Assembly (NCBI RefSeq): GCF_003600895.1
Contig: NZ_QYRP01000002.1
Coordinates: forward strand, 2,232,001 to 2,296,000
Origin: Nocardioides cavernaquae
GTDB lineage: Bacteria > Actinomycetota > Actinomycetes > Propionibacteriales > Nocardioidaceae
Reading direction: 5' to 3'
DNA length: 64,000 nucleotides
Made by a program: the position numbers and the translations under genes. The notes below the pieces were generated by a model. The model worked only from the letters and a program-made list of their open reading frames with translations. It did not search any database and was not told the DNA's origin. Of the stretch, positions 32,140 to 40,878 are shown piece by piece (position 1 is the first letter of the stretch; each line of letters opens with the position of its first letter).

Positions 32140-33489
32140 ATGAGTCGACAGCTCAGCCTCAACGCGTTCCTGCACGACACCGGCCACCACGAGGCTTCGT
32201 GGCGTCACCCCGACAGCGGCGCGGAGCGCGTCGGCGACATCACGTGGTACCAGGAGATCGCGCAGAAGGCCGAGGCCGCCAAGCTCGACGCGGTCTTCCT
32301 CGCTGACGGTCCGGTGCTGTGGGGGACGGGTCACCGGCCCAGCAACCAGTTCGAGCCGATCACCCTGCTCACCGCGCTCGCGGTGGTGACCGAGAGGATC
32401 GGACTGATCGCGACGGCGTCGACCAGCTACTACGAGCCCTACAACCTCGCCCGCCTCTTCGGCAGCCTCGACCGGATCTCCGGCGGCCGCGCCGGCTGGA
32501 ACATCGTCACCACGCAGGGCGACGAGGCCGCGGCCAACTTCGGTCAGGCCCAGGCGGCCAGCCCCGAGACGCGCTACGAGCGCGCGCAGGAGTTCGTCGA
32601 TGTGATCACGAAGCTGTGGGACAGCTGGGAGGACGACGCCCAGGTCGCCGACCGTGAGCGCGGCGTCTTCTTCGACCCGGACAAGGTGCACGCCCTCAAC
32701 CACGTCGGCAAGCACCTGTCCGTGAAGGGCGCCTTCAACGCGCCGCGCATCCCGCAGGGCCGCCCGGTCTACGTGCAGGCCGGATCGTCCAACGACGGCC
32801 GCAACTTCGCCGGCCGCAACGCCGAGGCCATCTTCACCGCCCACCAGACGCTCGCGGACGCGCAGGCCTTCTACGCCGACATCAAGGCCAAGGCAGTCGG
32901 CTTCGGCCGCAGCCCGGAGTCGGTGAGGATCCTGCCCGGCATCAGCCCGTTCATCGGTGACACCGAGGCCGAGGCCAAGGCGCTGTACGACGAGTTCAAC
33001 CGCCTCACCGTCCCGGCGTACGGCCTCCGTCAGCTGGAGAACATCGCCGGCGTCTCGCTCGACCACCTCGAGCTCGACGAGCCGGTCCCGGCCGGGATCT
33101 TCGGCGGCGCCGGCAACGTCCTCGACAACAAGCGCAGCCGCCTCCAGGTCGTCGCGAACATCGTCGAGCGCGACCGCCCGACCGTGCGCGAGCTGCTGCA
33201 CCGCCTCGCCGGCGGCCGCGGCCACTTCGTCGTGCACGGCACCCCGGTCCAGATCGCCGACACCATCCAGGAGTGGTTCGAGGGCGGCGCGGCCGACGGC
33301 TTCAACGTCCTGCCGCCGCTCTACCCGCAGCACCTCGATGCCTTCACCTCGAAGGTGGTGCCGATCCTCCAGGACCGCGGCCTGTTCCGCACCGAGTACG
33401 TCGGCACGACGCTGCGCGAGCACTACGGACTGGACCGCCCCGAGAGCCAGTACGCCGTGCAGCACCCCGCCGCCGTCGGCTCCGCCTGA
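32140..33489 (+). CDS. LLM-class flavin monooxygenase, NtaA/SnaA/DszA type
   Basis: A 449-residue FMNH2-dependent monooxygenase of the NtaA/SnaA/DszA/SoxA subgroup. Subgroup signatures include SLNAFLHDTGHHEASWRHP near the N-terminus, FLADGPVLWG, NIVTTQGDEAAANFG and IPQGRPVYVQAGSS. It oxidises small organic molecules, often sulfur or nitrogen compounds. The adjoining SsuABC-like transporter favours an organosulfonate or sulfone. The exact substrate cannot be read from sequence. It starts at ATG 32140 behind AGAAGGAAG. First gene of the rightward operon. Confidence 0.9.
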   Translation: MSRQLSLNAFLHDTGHHEASWRHPDSGAERVGDITWYQEIAQKAEAAKLDAVFLADGPVLWGTGHRPSNQFEPITLLTALAVVTERIGLIATASTSYYEPYNLARLFGSLDRISGGRAGWNIVTTQGDEAAANFGQAQAASPETRYERAQEFVDVITKLWDSWEDDAQVADRERGVFFDPDKVHALNHVGKHLSVKGAFNAPRIPQGRPVYVQAGSSNDGRNFAGRNAEAIFTAHQTLADAQAFYADIKAKAVGFGRSPESVRILPGISPFIGDTEAEAKALYDEFNRLTVPAYGLRQLENIAGVSLDHLELDEPVPAGIFGGAGNVLDNKRSRLQVVANIVERDRPTVRELLHRLAGGRGHFVVHGTPVQIADTIQEWFEGGAADGFNVLPPLYPQHLDAFTSKVVPILQDRGLFRTEYVGTTLREHYGLDRPESQYAVQHPAAVGSA

Positions 33490-33542
33490 GCCCGATTCGC
33501 CCCACCCCCAACCCCAGAAGAACTGTTTCCGAGAGGCACATC

Positions 33543-34589
33543 ATGAGCACCATCACCGGTCTGAAGACCGCCCGCACCCGACGACTGATCGCCGGCGTCG
33601 CCGCCGCAGCCGCCCTGTTGGGTGCATCGACGGCCTGCGGTGGCTCCGCGGGGGCGGAGAACGCCGACGGCACGACGACCGTTCGCTACCAGAGCGCGCT
33701 CGGGTCCGTCGACACGCTGCAGCTGGCCGCTGCCCTCGGCAAGCTGCCGGGCATCAAGCTCGACAAGGTCGGTGACGTCACCGGCGGCCCGGCATCACTC
33801 CAGGCGCTGGTCAGCAACCAGATCGACATCTCGTCCTCCGCGTTCTACGGCGCGGTCGCCCAGGTCGTCGCGACCGGTGCGCCGATCCAGGCGGTGGTGT
33901 CGACCTACGGCACCAACGCGAAGACGGGTGCCGCAGTCGTGGCGAAGAAGGGATCCAGCCTGACCGAGGACCCCCGCAGCTTCATCGGCAAGAAGGTCGC
34001 GGTGAACACGCTCGGCGCCAACGCCGAGGCAGTGCTGGACACCTGGTTCGAGAAGGGCGGCCTGTCCACGGCCGAGATCAAGAAGGTCACGCTCGTCGCA
34101 CTGCCACCGCTGAACACCGTGCAGGCGCTGAAGGAAGGCCAGATCGACGCGGCGTACATCGGCATCGGCCAGCTGAAGGCGGCCCAGGAGGCACTGCCGC
34201 TCGACGTGATCTTCAAGGACAGCGACGTCATCGGCTTCTACAACGGCGGCGGGGTCTCCCTGCGCACCGACTGGATCAAGAACGAGAAGGAGGCCAGCAA
34301 GACGCTGGTCTCGGGCATCTCCTACGCCGTCGACTACATCGAGTCCCACGACCGCCAGCAGGTGCTCGACGTGTACGTCCCGTGGTTGAAGGAGCAGGGG
34401 TTCACCGACGCCGTCGAGGCCGTCGAGAAGAACTGGGCCGGAAGCACAGGTGTCTCCAGCAAGGGCGGCCTGATCGCGGACAAGGACATCTCGATCTGGC
34501 TCGACTGGCTCGCCGGTCGTGGCGACGTCGATCCGTCGAAGATCAAGGCCTCCGACGTCTACACCAACCAGTTCAACCCGCAGAGCTGA
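33543..34589 (+). CDS. SsuA/TauA-like ABC transporter substrate-binding lipoprotein
   Basis: A 348-residue lipoprotein. Its signal sequence ends with the lipobox STAC (LLGASTAC, Cys at about residue 32). The mature part is an NMT1/OpuAC-like periplasmic-binding fold (YQSALGSVDTLQLAAALGKL, GGPASLQALVSNQIDIS). Family members bind sulfonates, nitrate or related anions. The ATG at 33543 agrees with the signal peptide; the frame extends upstream but is not coding. It is 54 bases after the monooxygenase and 10 before the ATPase gene. Confidence 0.9.
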   Translation: MSTITGLKTARTRRLIAGVAAAAALLGASTACGGSAGAENADGTTTVRYQSALGSVDTLQLAAALGKLPGIKLDKVGDVTGGPASLQALVSNQIDISSSAFYGAVAQVVATGAPIQAVVSTYGTNAKTGAAVVAKKGSSLTEDPRSFIGKKVAVNTLGANAEAVLDTWFEKGGLSTAEIKKVTLVALPPLNTVQALKEGQIDAAYIGIGQLKAAQEALPLDVIFKDSDVIGFYNGGGVSLRTDWIKNEKEASKTLVSGISYAVDYIESHDRQQVLDVYVPWLKEQGFTDAVEAVEKNWAGSTGVSSKGGLIADKDISIWLDWLAGRGDVDPSKIKASDVYTNQFNPQS

Positions 34590-34598
34590 GGACCTGAG

Positions 34599-35444
34599 AT
34601 GAGTTCCCGAATCGAGCTGAGCGGCGTGGGCCAGACCTTCCTGGTCCGCGGCAACGACGACAAGAAGCTGCGTGAGTTCGTCGCACTCGACGATCTCAGC
34701 ATCGACATCACGGCGGGGGAGTTCCTCACCGTCGTGGGCCCGAGCGGCTGCGGAAAGTCCACGGTGCTCGACCTGATCGCGGGGCTCACCAGGCCCACCT
34801 CGGGCACCGTCTCCGTCGACGGCCGGGTCATCACCGGACCCGGCCTCGACCGGAGCGTGGTCTTCCAGCAGTACACCCTGCTCCCGTGGCGGACCGCTCA
34901 GGCCAACATCGAGTTTGCGCTCGAGGCCGGCAAGAAGGGGGAGCGCCTGTCGAAGGCCGAGCGGGTCGAGCGGGCGCGCACCTATCTCGAGCTGGTCGGC
35001 CTGGCGGACTTCGCCTCCCGCTATCCGCACGAGCTCTCGGGCGGCATGAAGCAGCGAGTGGCGATCGCGCGCAGCCTCTCCTACCAGCCCGAGGTGCTGC
35101 TGATGGACGAGCCGTTCGGCGCGCTCGACGCCCAGACCCGTGAGCGCCTCCAGGAGGAGCTCGTCTCGATCTGGGACCGCACCGGCACCACGGTCGTCTT
35201 CATCACCCATGACATCGACGAGGCCGTCTTCCTGGGCCAGCGAGTCGCGGTGATGAGCGCTCGCCCGGGCCGGATCCAGGAGGTCATCGAGGTCGACCTG
35301 GACCGCAGCCACGCGAATGACGTCGACCTGCGTGCGACGCCCGAGTTCGCGGCGTACCGGCACAGGATCTGGAGCCTGCTGCGCGAGCAGCAGGTCGCCA
35401 CCCGCGCGGACGCACCCACGAAGGAGGTCGCTCATGTCGCCTAG
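34599..35444 (+). CDS. SsuB/TauB-like ABC transporter ATP-binding protein
   Basis: A 281-residue ATPase with complete motifs: Walker A GPSGCGKST, Q-loop FQQYTLLPW, signature LSGGMKQRVAIARSL, Walker B VLLMDEPFGALD and the H-loop His in ITHDIDEA. It energises the sulfonate-type importer. The stop overlaps the permease start by 11 bases (35434-35444). Confidence 0.95.
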   Translation: MSSRIELSGVGQTFLVRGNDDKKLREFVALDDLSIDITAGEFLTVVGPSGCGKSTVLDLIAGLTRPTSGTVSVDGRVITGPGLDRSVVFQQYTLLPWRTAQANIEFALEAGKKGERLSKAERVERARTYLELVGLADFASRYPHELSGGMKQRVAIARSLSYQPEVLLMDEPFGALDAQTRERLQEELVSIWDRTGTTVVFITHDIDEAVFLGQRVAVMSARPGRIQEVIEVDLDRSHANDVDLRATPEFAAYRHRIWSLLREQQVATRADAPTKEVAHVA

Positions 35445-36276
35445 CCTCCTCGCCGAGCGCACTGCCGCCCGGCTGAACCCACGCCAGGAGCAGGCCGCAC
35501 AGGCCAAGGCCGCGTCGCCCGGACGGGAGCGTGCGGTCGGGCTCGCCCGAGGTGTCACCGGCGTGGTGGCCCTGGGCCTGCTCTGGGAGTTCCTGCCGCG
35601 CATCGGGGTGCTGGATGCCTACTTCATCCCGCCGCTCCACGTGGTCCTCGGCGCGGTCGTCGACCTGGCGCGGAGTGGCGAGCTGTGGCGACACCTCCAG
35701 GCCAGCCTGGTCCGGTCGGGTGTCGGGTTCTTCCTCGCGACGAGCCTGGCGATCCCGATCGGTGCCGCGATCGCGTGGTACCGCCCGGTGCGCCAGGTGA
35801 CCCAGCCGGTCTTCGAGATCTATCGCAACACCGCTGCGCTCGCGCTGCTGCCGGTGTTCACCCTGATCCTCGGGCTCGGCGAGTCGTCGAAGATCGCGAT
35901 CATCACCTACGCCTGCTTCTTCCCGATCCTGCTCAGCACGATTGCGGGCGTGGCCACGGTGGATCCGCAGCTGTTGCGCTCGGCGAAGGTGCTCGGCCTG
36001 TCGCCGGTCGCAACCTTCCGCAAGGTGGTCTTCCCGGCCGCGGTGCCCACGATCTTCACCGGGATCCGGATCGCGGGCGCTGCCTCGATCCTCGTGCTGA
36101 TCGCGGCAGAGATGGTCGGTGCCAAGGCAGGGCTGGGGTTCCTGATCATGTACGCCAACTACAACTTCCTGATCCCGAAGATGTACGCCGCGATCCTGAT
36201 CACCACGCTCCTCGGCCTGGCCGTGAACTACAGCCTGGTCGCCCTGGAACGTCACTTCTCCCGCTGGCGTGCATAG
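35434..36276 (+). CDS. SsuC/TauC-like ABC transporter permease
   Basis: A 280-residue inner-membrane permease with six predicted helices and the EAA-like loop ATVDPQLLRSAKVLGLSP. Start at ATG 35434, inside the end of the ATPase gene, behind AAGGAGG. The longer frame to 35317 is out-of-phase read-through of the ATPase. It completes the importer. Its stop overlaps the start of the MFS gene. Confidence 0.93.
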   Translation: MSPSLLAERTAARLNPRQEQAAQAKAASPGRERAVGLARGVTGVVALGLLWEFLPRIGVLDAYFIPPLHVVLGAVVDLARSGELWRHLQASLVRSGVGFFLATSLAIPIGAAIAWYRPVRQVTQPVFEIYRNTAALALLPVFTLILGLGESSKIAIITYACFFPILLSTIAGVATVDPQLLRSAKVLGLSPVATFRKVVFPAAVPTIFTGIRIAGAASILVLIAAEMVGAKAGLGFLIMYANYNFLIPKMYAAILITTLLGLAVNYSLVALERHFSRWRA

Positions 36277-37795
36277 GACCGGCGGCCGGGGGCCTCGCTT
36301 GCTCCGTCTCGCACGTCGAGGCGATGCCCCCGGGCGCCCGCGCCTGACCTTCGCGGCGCTGGTCGTCGGCGTGTGCTCCTACACGCTGCTGCAGTCGATG
36401 ACGGTGCCGGCGCTCCCGCACATCCAGGCCGAGCTCCACGCCAGCCAGTCCTCGGCGTCATGGATCCTCACGTCGTTCCTGATCTCGGCCTCAGTCGCCA
36501 CGCCGATCCTGGGCCGGCTCGGCGACGCGCACGGCAAGATCCGCATGCTCGTGATCAGCCTCGGCCTGCTGTCGCTGGGTGCTCTCGGTGCGGCGCTGGC
36601 CACGACCCTGCCGCAGATGGTGGCGGCGCGGGTGGTGCAGGGGCTGGCCGGGGGAGTGCTGCCGCTCGCCTTCGGCATCATCCGCGACGAGCTCCCTGCC
36701 CGCCGGGTGCCGGGCGCGGTCGCCCTGCTTTCATCGCTGATGTCGGTCGGTTTCGGAGCGGGCATCGTCGTCGCCGGACCGATCGTTGACCTGGTCGGGT
36801 ATCGCGCCCTGTTCCTCCTGCCGACGGCGGCGGGGGTCGCCGCTGCGATCACGGTCGCGCTGCTGGTGCGGGAGTCGCCGGTGCGGACCGGCCGGCGGGT
36901 GCGGACCCTGCCCGCCGTCGCGCTGGCCGGCTGGCTGGTCGCCGGGTTGCTGGCCGTCTCCGGTGCACCGCACGCGGGCTGGACCTCACCGCGGACGCTC
37001 GGGCTGCTCCTCCTGGCCGTGGTCCTGCTCGGTGCCTGGGTGTGGATCGAGTCGCGGATCGACGTACCCCTGATCGACCTCGGGCTGCTCGTCGATCGCC
37101 GAGTCATCGGTGCCAACCTGGTGGCGCTGCTGATCGGCATCTCGATGTATGCGTCGTTCGGCTTCCTGCCGCAGCTGACCCAGACCCCGGCAGCGAGCGG
37201 CTACGGTTTGGGCGCTTCGGTCGCGCTCTCGGGCTACCTGACGCTGCCGACTGCGGTGATGTCGTTCGTCGGTGGCATCAGCTCACCGTGGCTGGGCGAG
37301 CGGCTGGGGCGTCACGTCCTGATCACGACAGGGTGCTGCCTGTCCTCGGCCGGCCTGCTCTCGATCGCGCTCGCCCACGACCACGCGTGGCAGTTCCTGG
37401 TGGCCAACGCGCTGACCGGCCTGGGCAGCGGGTTCGTCTTCGCTGCGCTGGCCAACGTGGTCGTGGCTGCCGCACCGCTCGGGAGCACGAGCGTGGCGGC
37501 GGGCCTCAACGCCAACCTCCGCACCATCGGTGGTGCGATCGGATCGGCGGTGATGGCGAGCATCGTCACGCACCACCTGCTGCCCACCGGATGGCCCGAC
37601 GAGTCGGGCTACACCTTCGGCTTCGCACTGCTCGCGGCGACGTCTCTGGTCGCAGCTGTGGTCGCAGCTCGCATCCCCGGCTGTCGGCAGGCCCCGCACG
37701 CACTGCAGAGGTTGGACGATAGGACAATCAGTGCGGGCATCGTTGGCAACAGAGGGCAAGCAATGTCCGATTCGCTTGTGCGAACGTCTGAGTAG
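36269..37795 (+). CDS. MFS transporter (DHA2-like, 14-helix type)
   Basis: A 508-residue major facilitator protein with about 14 hydrophobic helices. Motif A-like loop GRLGDAHGKIRM follows helix 2, and motif C-like GFGAGIVVAGPIVD lies in helix 5. DHA2 members usually export drugs or metabolites by proton antiport. The GTG at 36269 overlaps the SsuC stop by eight bases, suggesting coupling to the organosulfur importer. The first ~30 residues are hydrophilic and basic, so a later start is possible. The last ~25 residues run into the alkB promoter region. The substrate is unknown. Confidence 0.85.
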   Translation: MHRTGGRGPRLLRLARRGDAPGRPRLTFAALVVGVCSYTLLQSMTVPALPHIQAELHASQSSASWILTSFLISASVATPILGRLGDAHGKIRMLVISLGLLSLGALGAALATTLPQMVAARVVQGLAGGVLPLAFGIIRDELPARRVPGAVALLSSLMSVGFGAGIVVAGPIVDLVGYRALFLLPTAAGVAAAITVALLVRESPVRTGRRVRTLPAVALAGWLVAGLLAVSGAPHAGWTSPRTLGLLLLAVVLLGAWVWIESRIDVPLIDLGLLVDRRVIGANLVALLIGISMYASFGFLPQLTQTPAASGYGLGASVALSGYLTLPTAVMSFVGGISSPWLGERLGRHVLITTGCCLSSAGLLSIALAHDHAWQFLVANALTGLGSGFVFAALANVVVAAAPLGSTSVAAGLNANLRTIGGAIGSAVMASIVTHHLLPTGWPDESGYTFGFALLAATSLVAAVVAARIPGCRQAPHALQRLDDRTISAGIVGNRGQAMSDSLVRTSE

Positions 37796-37813
37796 GTAGT
37801 GATCGTTCGCACA
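37777..37813. promoter_or_regulatory. 10-bp inverted repeat before alkB, putative operator
   Basis: TGTGCGAACG (37777-37786) and CGTTCGCACA (37804-37813) are exact complements with 17 bases between. The downstream arm is 12 bases before the alkB ATG, and the upstream arm lies in the end of the MFS gene. The spacing suits a dimeric regulator at the alkB promoter. Confidence 0.6.
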
Positions 37814-37825
37814 GCAGGAGGAGCC

Positions 37826-39241
37826 ATGAGCACACCGAAGGCAGATGCAGGCACCGCATCCGCGATGCCCTGGAAGGACAAGAAGCGTCACCTGTGGGTG
37901 CTCGGGCTCGTGGTCCCGATGCTTCCCCTCGCCGGGATGGCCCTTCACCACACGACCGGTGTCGGCGCGTTCCTCTGGATGACGCCGGTGGTCTTCCTCG
38001 GCGTGATCCCGCTGCTCGACCTGATCTCCGGCTACGACGACACCAACCCGCCGGATGAGGTGATCGAGGCACTCGAGGAGGACCGCTACTACCGCTGGGT
38101 GACCTACCTCTACCTCCCCGTGCAGTACGCCGGCTTCGTGCTGGCGGTCTGGTACCTCGCGACCGCAGACCTCGGTGTCGCCGGCAAGATCGGCCTGGCC
38201 ATCTCCATCGGCACCGTGGCCGGTGTCGCGATCAACACCGCGCACGAGCTGGGTCACAAGAAGGAGAGCCACGAGCGCTGGTTCTCCAAGATCGCCCTGG
38301 CCCAGAGCTTCTACGGCCACTTCTACATCGAGCACAACCGGGGCCACCACGTCCGCGTGGCGACCCCCGACGACCCGGCCTCGAGCCGCCTCGGTGAGAG
38401 CGTGTACCGATTCTGGCCGCGCACGGTCGTCGGCTCGCTGAAGAGCGCCTGGCACCTCGAGGCGAAGCGCTACCAGCGCAAGCACACACACCCGTTCCAC
38501 CTCGGCAACGACGTCCTCAACGCGTGGCTGATGACGGTCGTTCTCTGGGGCGCCATGGTCGCCTGGCTCGGCCTCGGGATCCTTCCGTACCTCGTGCTGC
38601 AGGCGATCGTCGGCTTCAGCCTGCTCGAGATCGTGAACTACATGGAGCACTACGGCATGCTCCGCCAGAAGGTCGGCCCGGAGGGTCGCCAGCGCTACGA
38701 GCGTGTTGACCCGAGCCACAGCTGGAACTCCAACAACATCGCGACCAACGTGCTGCTCTACCACCTGCAGCGGCACAGCGACCACCACGCCAACCCGACG
38801 CGGCGCTACCAGACGCTCCGCGACTTCCGTGAGGCTCCGGTCCTGCCGACCGGCTACACCGGCATGATCGTCGTCGCGCTCTTCCCGCCGCTGTTCCGCA
38901 GGGTCATGGACAAGCGCGTGGTGGCCCACTACGACGGCGACATCCGGCTGGCCAACGTGCACCCGGCCAAGCTCGCGAAGCTGCTGCGTCGCTACCCGGC
39001 ACCGGTTGAAGTAGTCGACGAGAGCGAGCACGCGGACGTCACCGCCCACACCTTCACTGACGACGTGATGGCGGCCCGTTGCCCGGGCTGCGGTTACACC
39101 TACGAGGTCGCGGTTGGCAACGAGCTCGAGGGTTTCGCGGCCGGCACGTCCTGGGCCGAGATCCCGAACGACTGGTGCTGCCCCGACTGCGGCGTGCGCG
39201 AGAAGGTCGACTTCGTGCCCCTCGCCAGCGCGGATGTCTGA
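37826..39241 (+). CDS. alkB: Alkane 1-monooxygenase-rubredoxin fusion (AlkB)
   Basis: A 471-residue membrane di-iron enzyme that hydroxylates terminal carbons of n-alkanes. Hydrophobic helices fill residues ~28-270. The three histidine clusters are HELGH (from residue 140), HNRGHH (from 170) and HSDHH (from 317). A C-terminal rubredoxin domain starts near residue 415, with iron cysteines in CPGCGYTYE and CPDCGVRE. Electron transfer is thus built into the protein. The ATG at 37826 has an AGGAGGAG site. It is followed four bases later by a ferredoxin gene. No rubredoxin reductase gene is in the window. Confidence 0.95.
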   Translation: MSTPKADAGTASAMPWKDKKRHLWVLGLVVPMLPLAGMALHHTTGVGAFLWMTPVVFLGVIPLLDLISGYDDTNPPDEVIEALEEDRYYRWVTYLYLPVQYAGFVLAVWYLATADLGVAGKIGLAISIGTVAGVAINTAHELGHKKESHERWFSKIALAQSFYGHFYIEHNRGHHVRVATPDDPASSRLGESVYRFWPRTVVGSLKSAWHLEAKRYQRKHTHPFHLGNDVLNAWLMTVVLWGAMVAWLGLGILPYLVLQAIVGFSLLEIVNYMEHYGMLRQKVGPEGRQRYERVDPSHSWNSNNIATNVLLYHLQRHSDHHANPTRRYQTLRDFREAPVLPTGYTGMIVVALFPPLFRRVMDKRVVAHYDGDIRLANVHPAKLAKLLRRYPAPVEVVDESEHADVTAHTFTDDVMAARCPGCGYTYEVAVGNELEGFAAGTSWAEIPNDWCCPDCGVREKVDFVPLASADV

Positions 39242-39244
39242 GCC

Positions 39245-39436
39245 ATGCAGATCACGGTCGACCGCAACACCTGCGAGGGCCTCGGCATGTGCGAGTCGAT
39301 GGCGCACGAGTACTTCGAGGTCGATGACGACGACATGCTGGTCATCCACGACGAGAACCCGCCGGAGGAGGACCGCAAGCTGGTCCTGGCCGCGGTGAAC
39401 TCCTGCCCGGTGCTGGCGCTCAGACTCGAGGGTTGA
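39245..39436 (+). CDS. 3Fe-4S ferredoxin
   Basis: A 63-residue single-cluster ferredoxin with C-EGLGM-C (CX5C) and a distal Cys in SCPVLAL, the pattern of 3Fe-4S ferredoxins that serve cytochromes P450. The acidic face EVDDDD is suited to redox partners. It starts four bases after alkB, so it is co-transcribed. Its partner could be the alkane hydroxylase pathway or a P450 outside the window; no P450 gene is visible here. Confidence 0.92.
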   Translation: MQITVDRNTCEGLGMCESMAHEYFEVDDDDMLVIHDENPPEEDRKLVLAAVNSCPVLALRLEG

Positions 39437-39461
39437 ACGGGGGAGCCTGCAAGCCCGGGGG

Positions 39462-39505
39462 ACGTCCTACGGAGGGTGCCAGCTACGGCACCCTCCGTAG
39501 GACGT
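39462..39505. terminator. 19-bp perfect hairpin between the ferredoxin gene and the PucR gene
   Basis: The arms at 39462-39480 and 39487-39505 are exact complements (ACGTCCTACGGAGGGTGCC and its reverse) with a six-base loop. It lies between convergent genes and probably terminates both. Confidence 0.88.
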
Positions 39506-39512
39506 TGTGCGC

Positions 39513-40742
39513 TCAGGAGGGTCGGGCCATGAACGTGTCGTAGTAGCGGATCGCGAGGGCCACCTCGGCGGGCACGTAGCCGAGCGGCTGCGCGAGGAGT
39601 GCCTCTGCTTGGTTGACCCGGTAGCGGACGGTGTTCTTGTGGACCGAGAGCAGGCGCGAGGCCGCGTCCACGCTGCCGGTCGAGAGCAGCGCATGGAGGG
39701 TCTGGCGCAGACGGGTCGGTCCCTCGGCCTCGTCGGCCAGCGCGCCGAGCGTGCGGGTGGCGAAGCGTTGGGCGGCCTCGCCGGAGCTCCACAGGAGCGA
39801 GAGCAGTTCCACGTCGCTGAAGAGCGTCAGCGTGGGGGTCGCCACTGACCGGAAGGCGATCTTCTGGGCCTGCTGTGCTTCCTGGTGGCTGAGCCGGAAG
39901 CCCTCCACCCCGACCAGCGGCGTCCCGACAGCCACCGAGATGCCCCGCTCCTGCAGCCAGTCGACCGAGTCGCTCAGGGCGTGGAGGTCGGGAGCCGAGC
40001 GGTTCGTGAACCAGCACCACAGGTCGCGGCCCCCCGGGCTGACGAGAAGTGGGTTGCGGCTCTGGGTGACCCGCGCGAGAACCGTGACCGCCTCACGCAG
40101 CTCGGAGACGCGGTCGGCGTCATCTGTGCGCAGCAGCAGCGCGGTGTTGTACGCCGAGAGCGGGTGCCCGCCGAGGGCGGCGGAGAGCTCGCGCGGGTCG
40201 CTGCCGCCACCGGCGAGGATCGAGCGGACGGCGACGAGGCGCTGTGCCGCGGCACCCTGGCGCACCCGATCGCGCTCCTCCTGGAAGATCTCGGCCGACT
40301 CCTCGATCGAGGCGTTGATCCAGCTGCTGGCCCGGCTCCAGAAGAAGATCACGAAGTCGGTGTCGCTGGCGCCCGGAGTGGCCACAGTGCCGACGACCGA
40401 TGTGAGGAACTCCCAGACCGCCTGCTGTGCTGTGCGGTAGATGCCGAACATCGCCGTCAGGGGATGGCCGCGGCGGGCCAGCTCGGCGGCAAAGTCCGCA
40501 GCCGCTTGCACCAGGTGCACCTCGCGCTCGGGCTCCGAGAGGCTGGTGAGGAAGGCCTGCCAGTGCGCCCGCACCGCTGCGTACAGGCTCTCGGTGAGGG
40601 TCGTGTCCTCGGCGAGCTCTGGAAGGGCAGCCAGCACCGGCGCTGCGATCCGCTCGACCCAGCGCTCCAGGGCCTCGGGGCGTGACTCGGCGGTCACGAA
40701 CGCCTTGACCAGCGGCAGGAGTGCCTGTTCCTTGTCGTTCAC
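39513..40742 (-). CDS. PucR/CdaR-type transcriptional regulator
   Basis: A 409-residue regulator. The C-terminal PucR helix-turn-helix is clear: LRQTLHALLSTGSVDAASRLL followed by SVHKNTVRYRVNQAEALL. The N-terminal and middle parts are a sensor region with a GGDEF-like fold as in CdaR proteins (LLRTDDAD, WLQERGISVAVG). The GTG at 40742 is decided by GAGGAGG seven bases upstream; the frame to 40859 is leader. It is convergent with alkB-ferredoxin and divergent from the GMC-mce operon. It may control either. Confidence 0.88.
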   Translation of the reverse strand: MNDKEQALLPLVKAFVTAESRPEALERWVERIAAPVLAALPELAEDTTLTESLYAAVRAHWQAFLTSLSEPEREVHLVQAAADFAAELARRGHPLTAMFGIYRTAQQAVWEFLTSVVGTVATPGASDTDFVIFFWSRASSWINASIEESAEIFQEERDRVRQGAAAQRLVAVRSILAGGGSDPRELSAALGGHPLSAYNTALLLRTDDADRVSELREAVTVLARVTQSRNPLLVSPGGRDLWCWFTNRSAPDLHALSDSVDWLQERGISVAVGTPLVGVEGFRLSHQEAQQAQKIAFRSVATPTLTLFSDVELLSLLWSSGEAAQRFATRTLGALADEAEGPTRLRQTLHALLSTGSVDAASRLLSVHKNTVRYRVNQAEALLAQPLGYVPAEVALAIRYYDTFMARPS

Positions 40743-40878
40743 CCAAACCTCCTCATTTGGAGCAACGTACAACAGGTCATGCTGATCTTGGCCCCAGAGA
40801 CGGAGATCGGGCCCCTGCGTTGTGTCAATCTCAGTATTCGGGTGTGACGACCGCAACAAGACGCGAAAGGGGCCGGAC

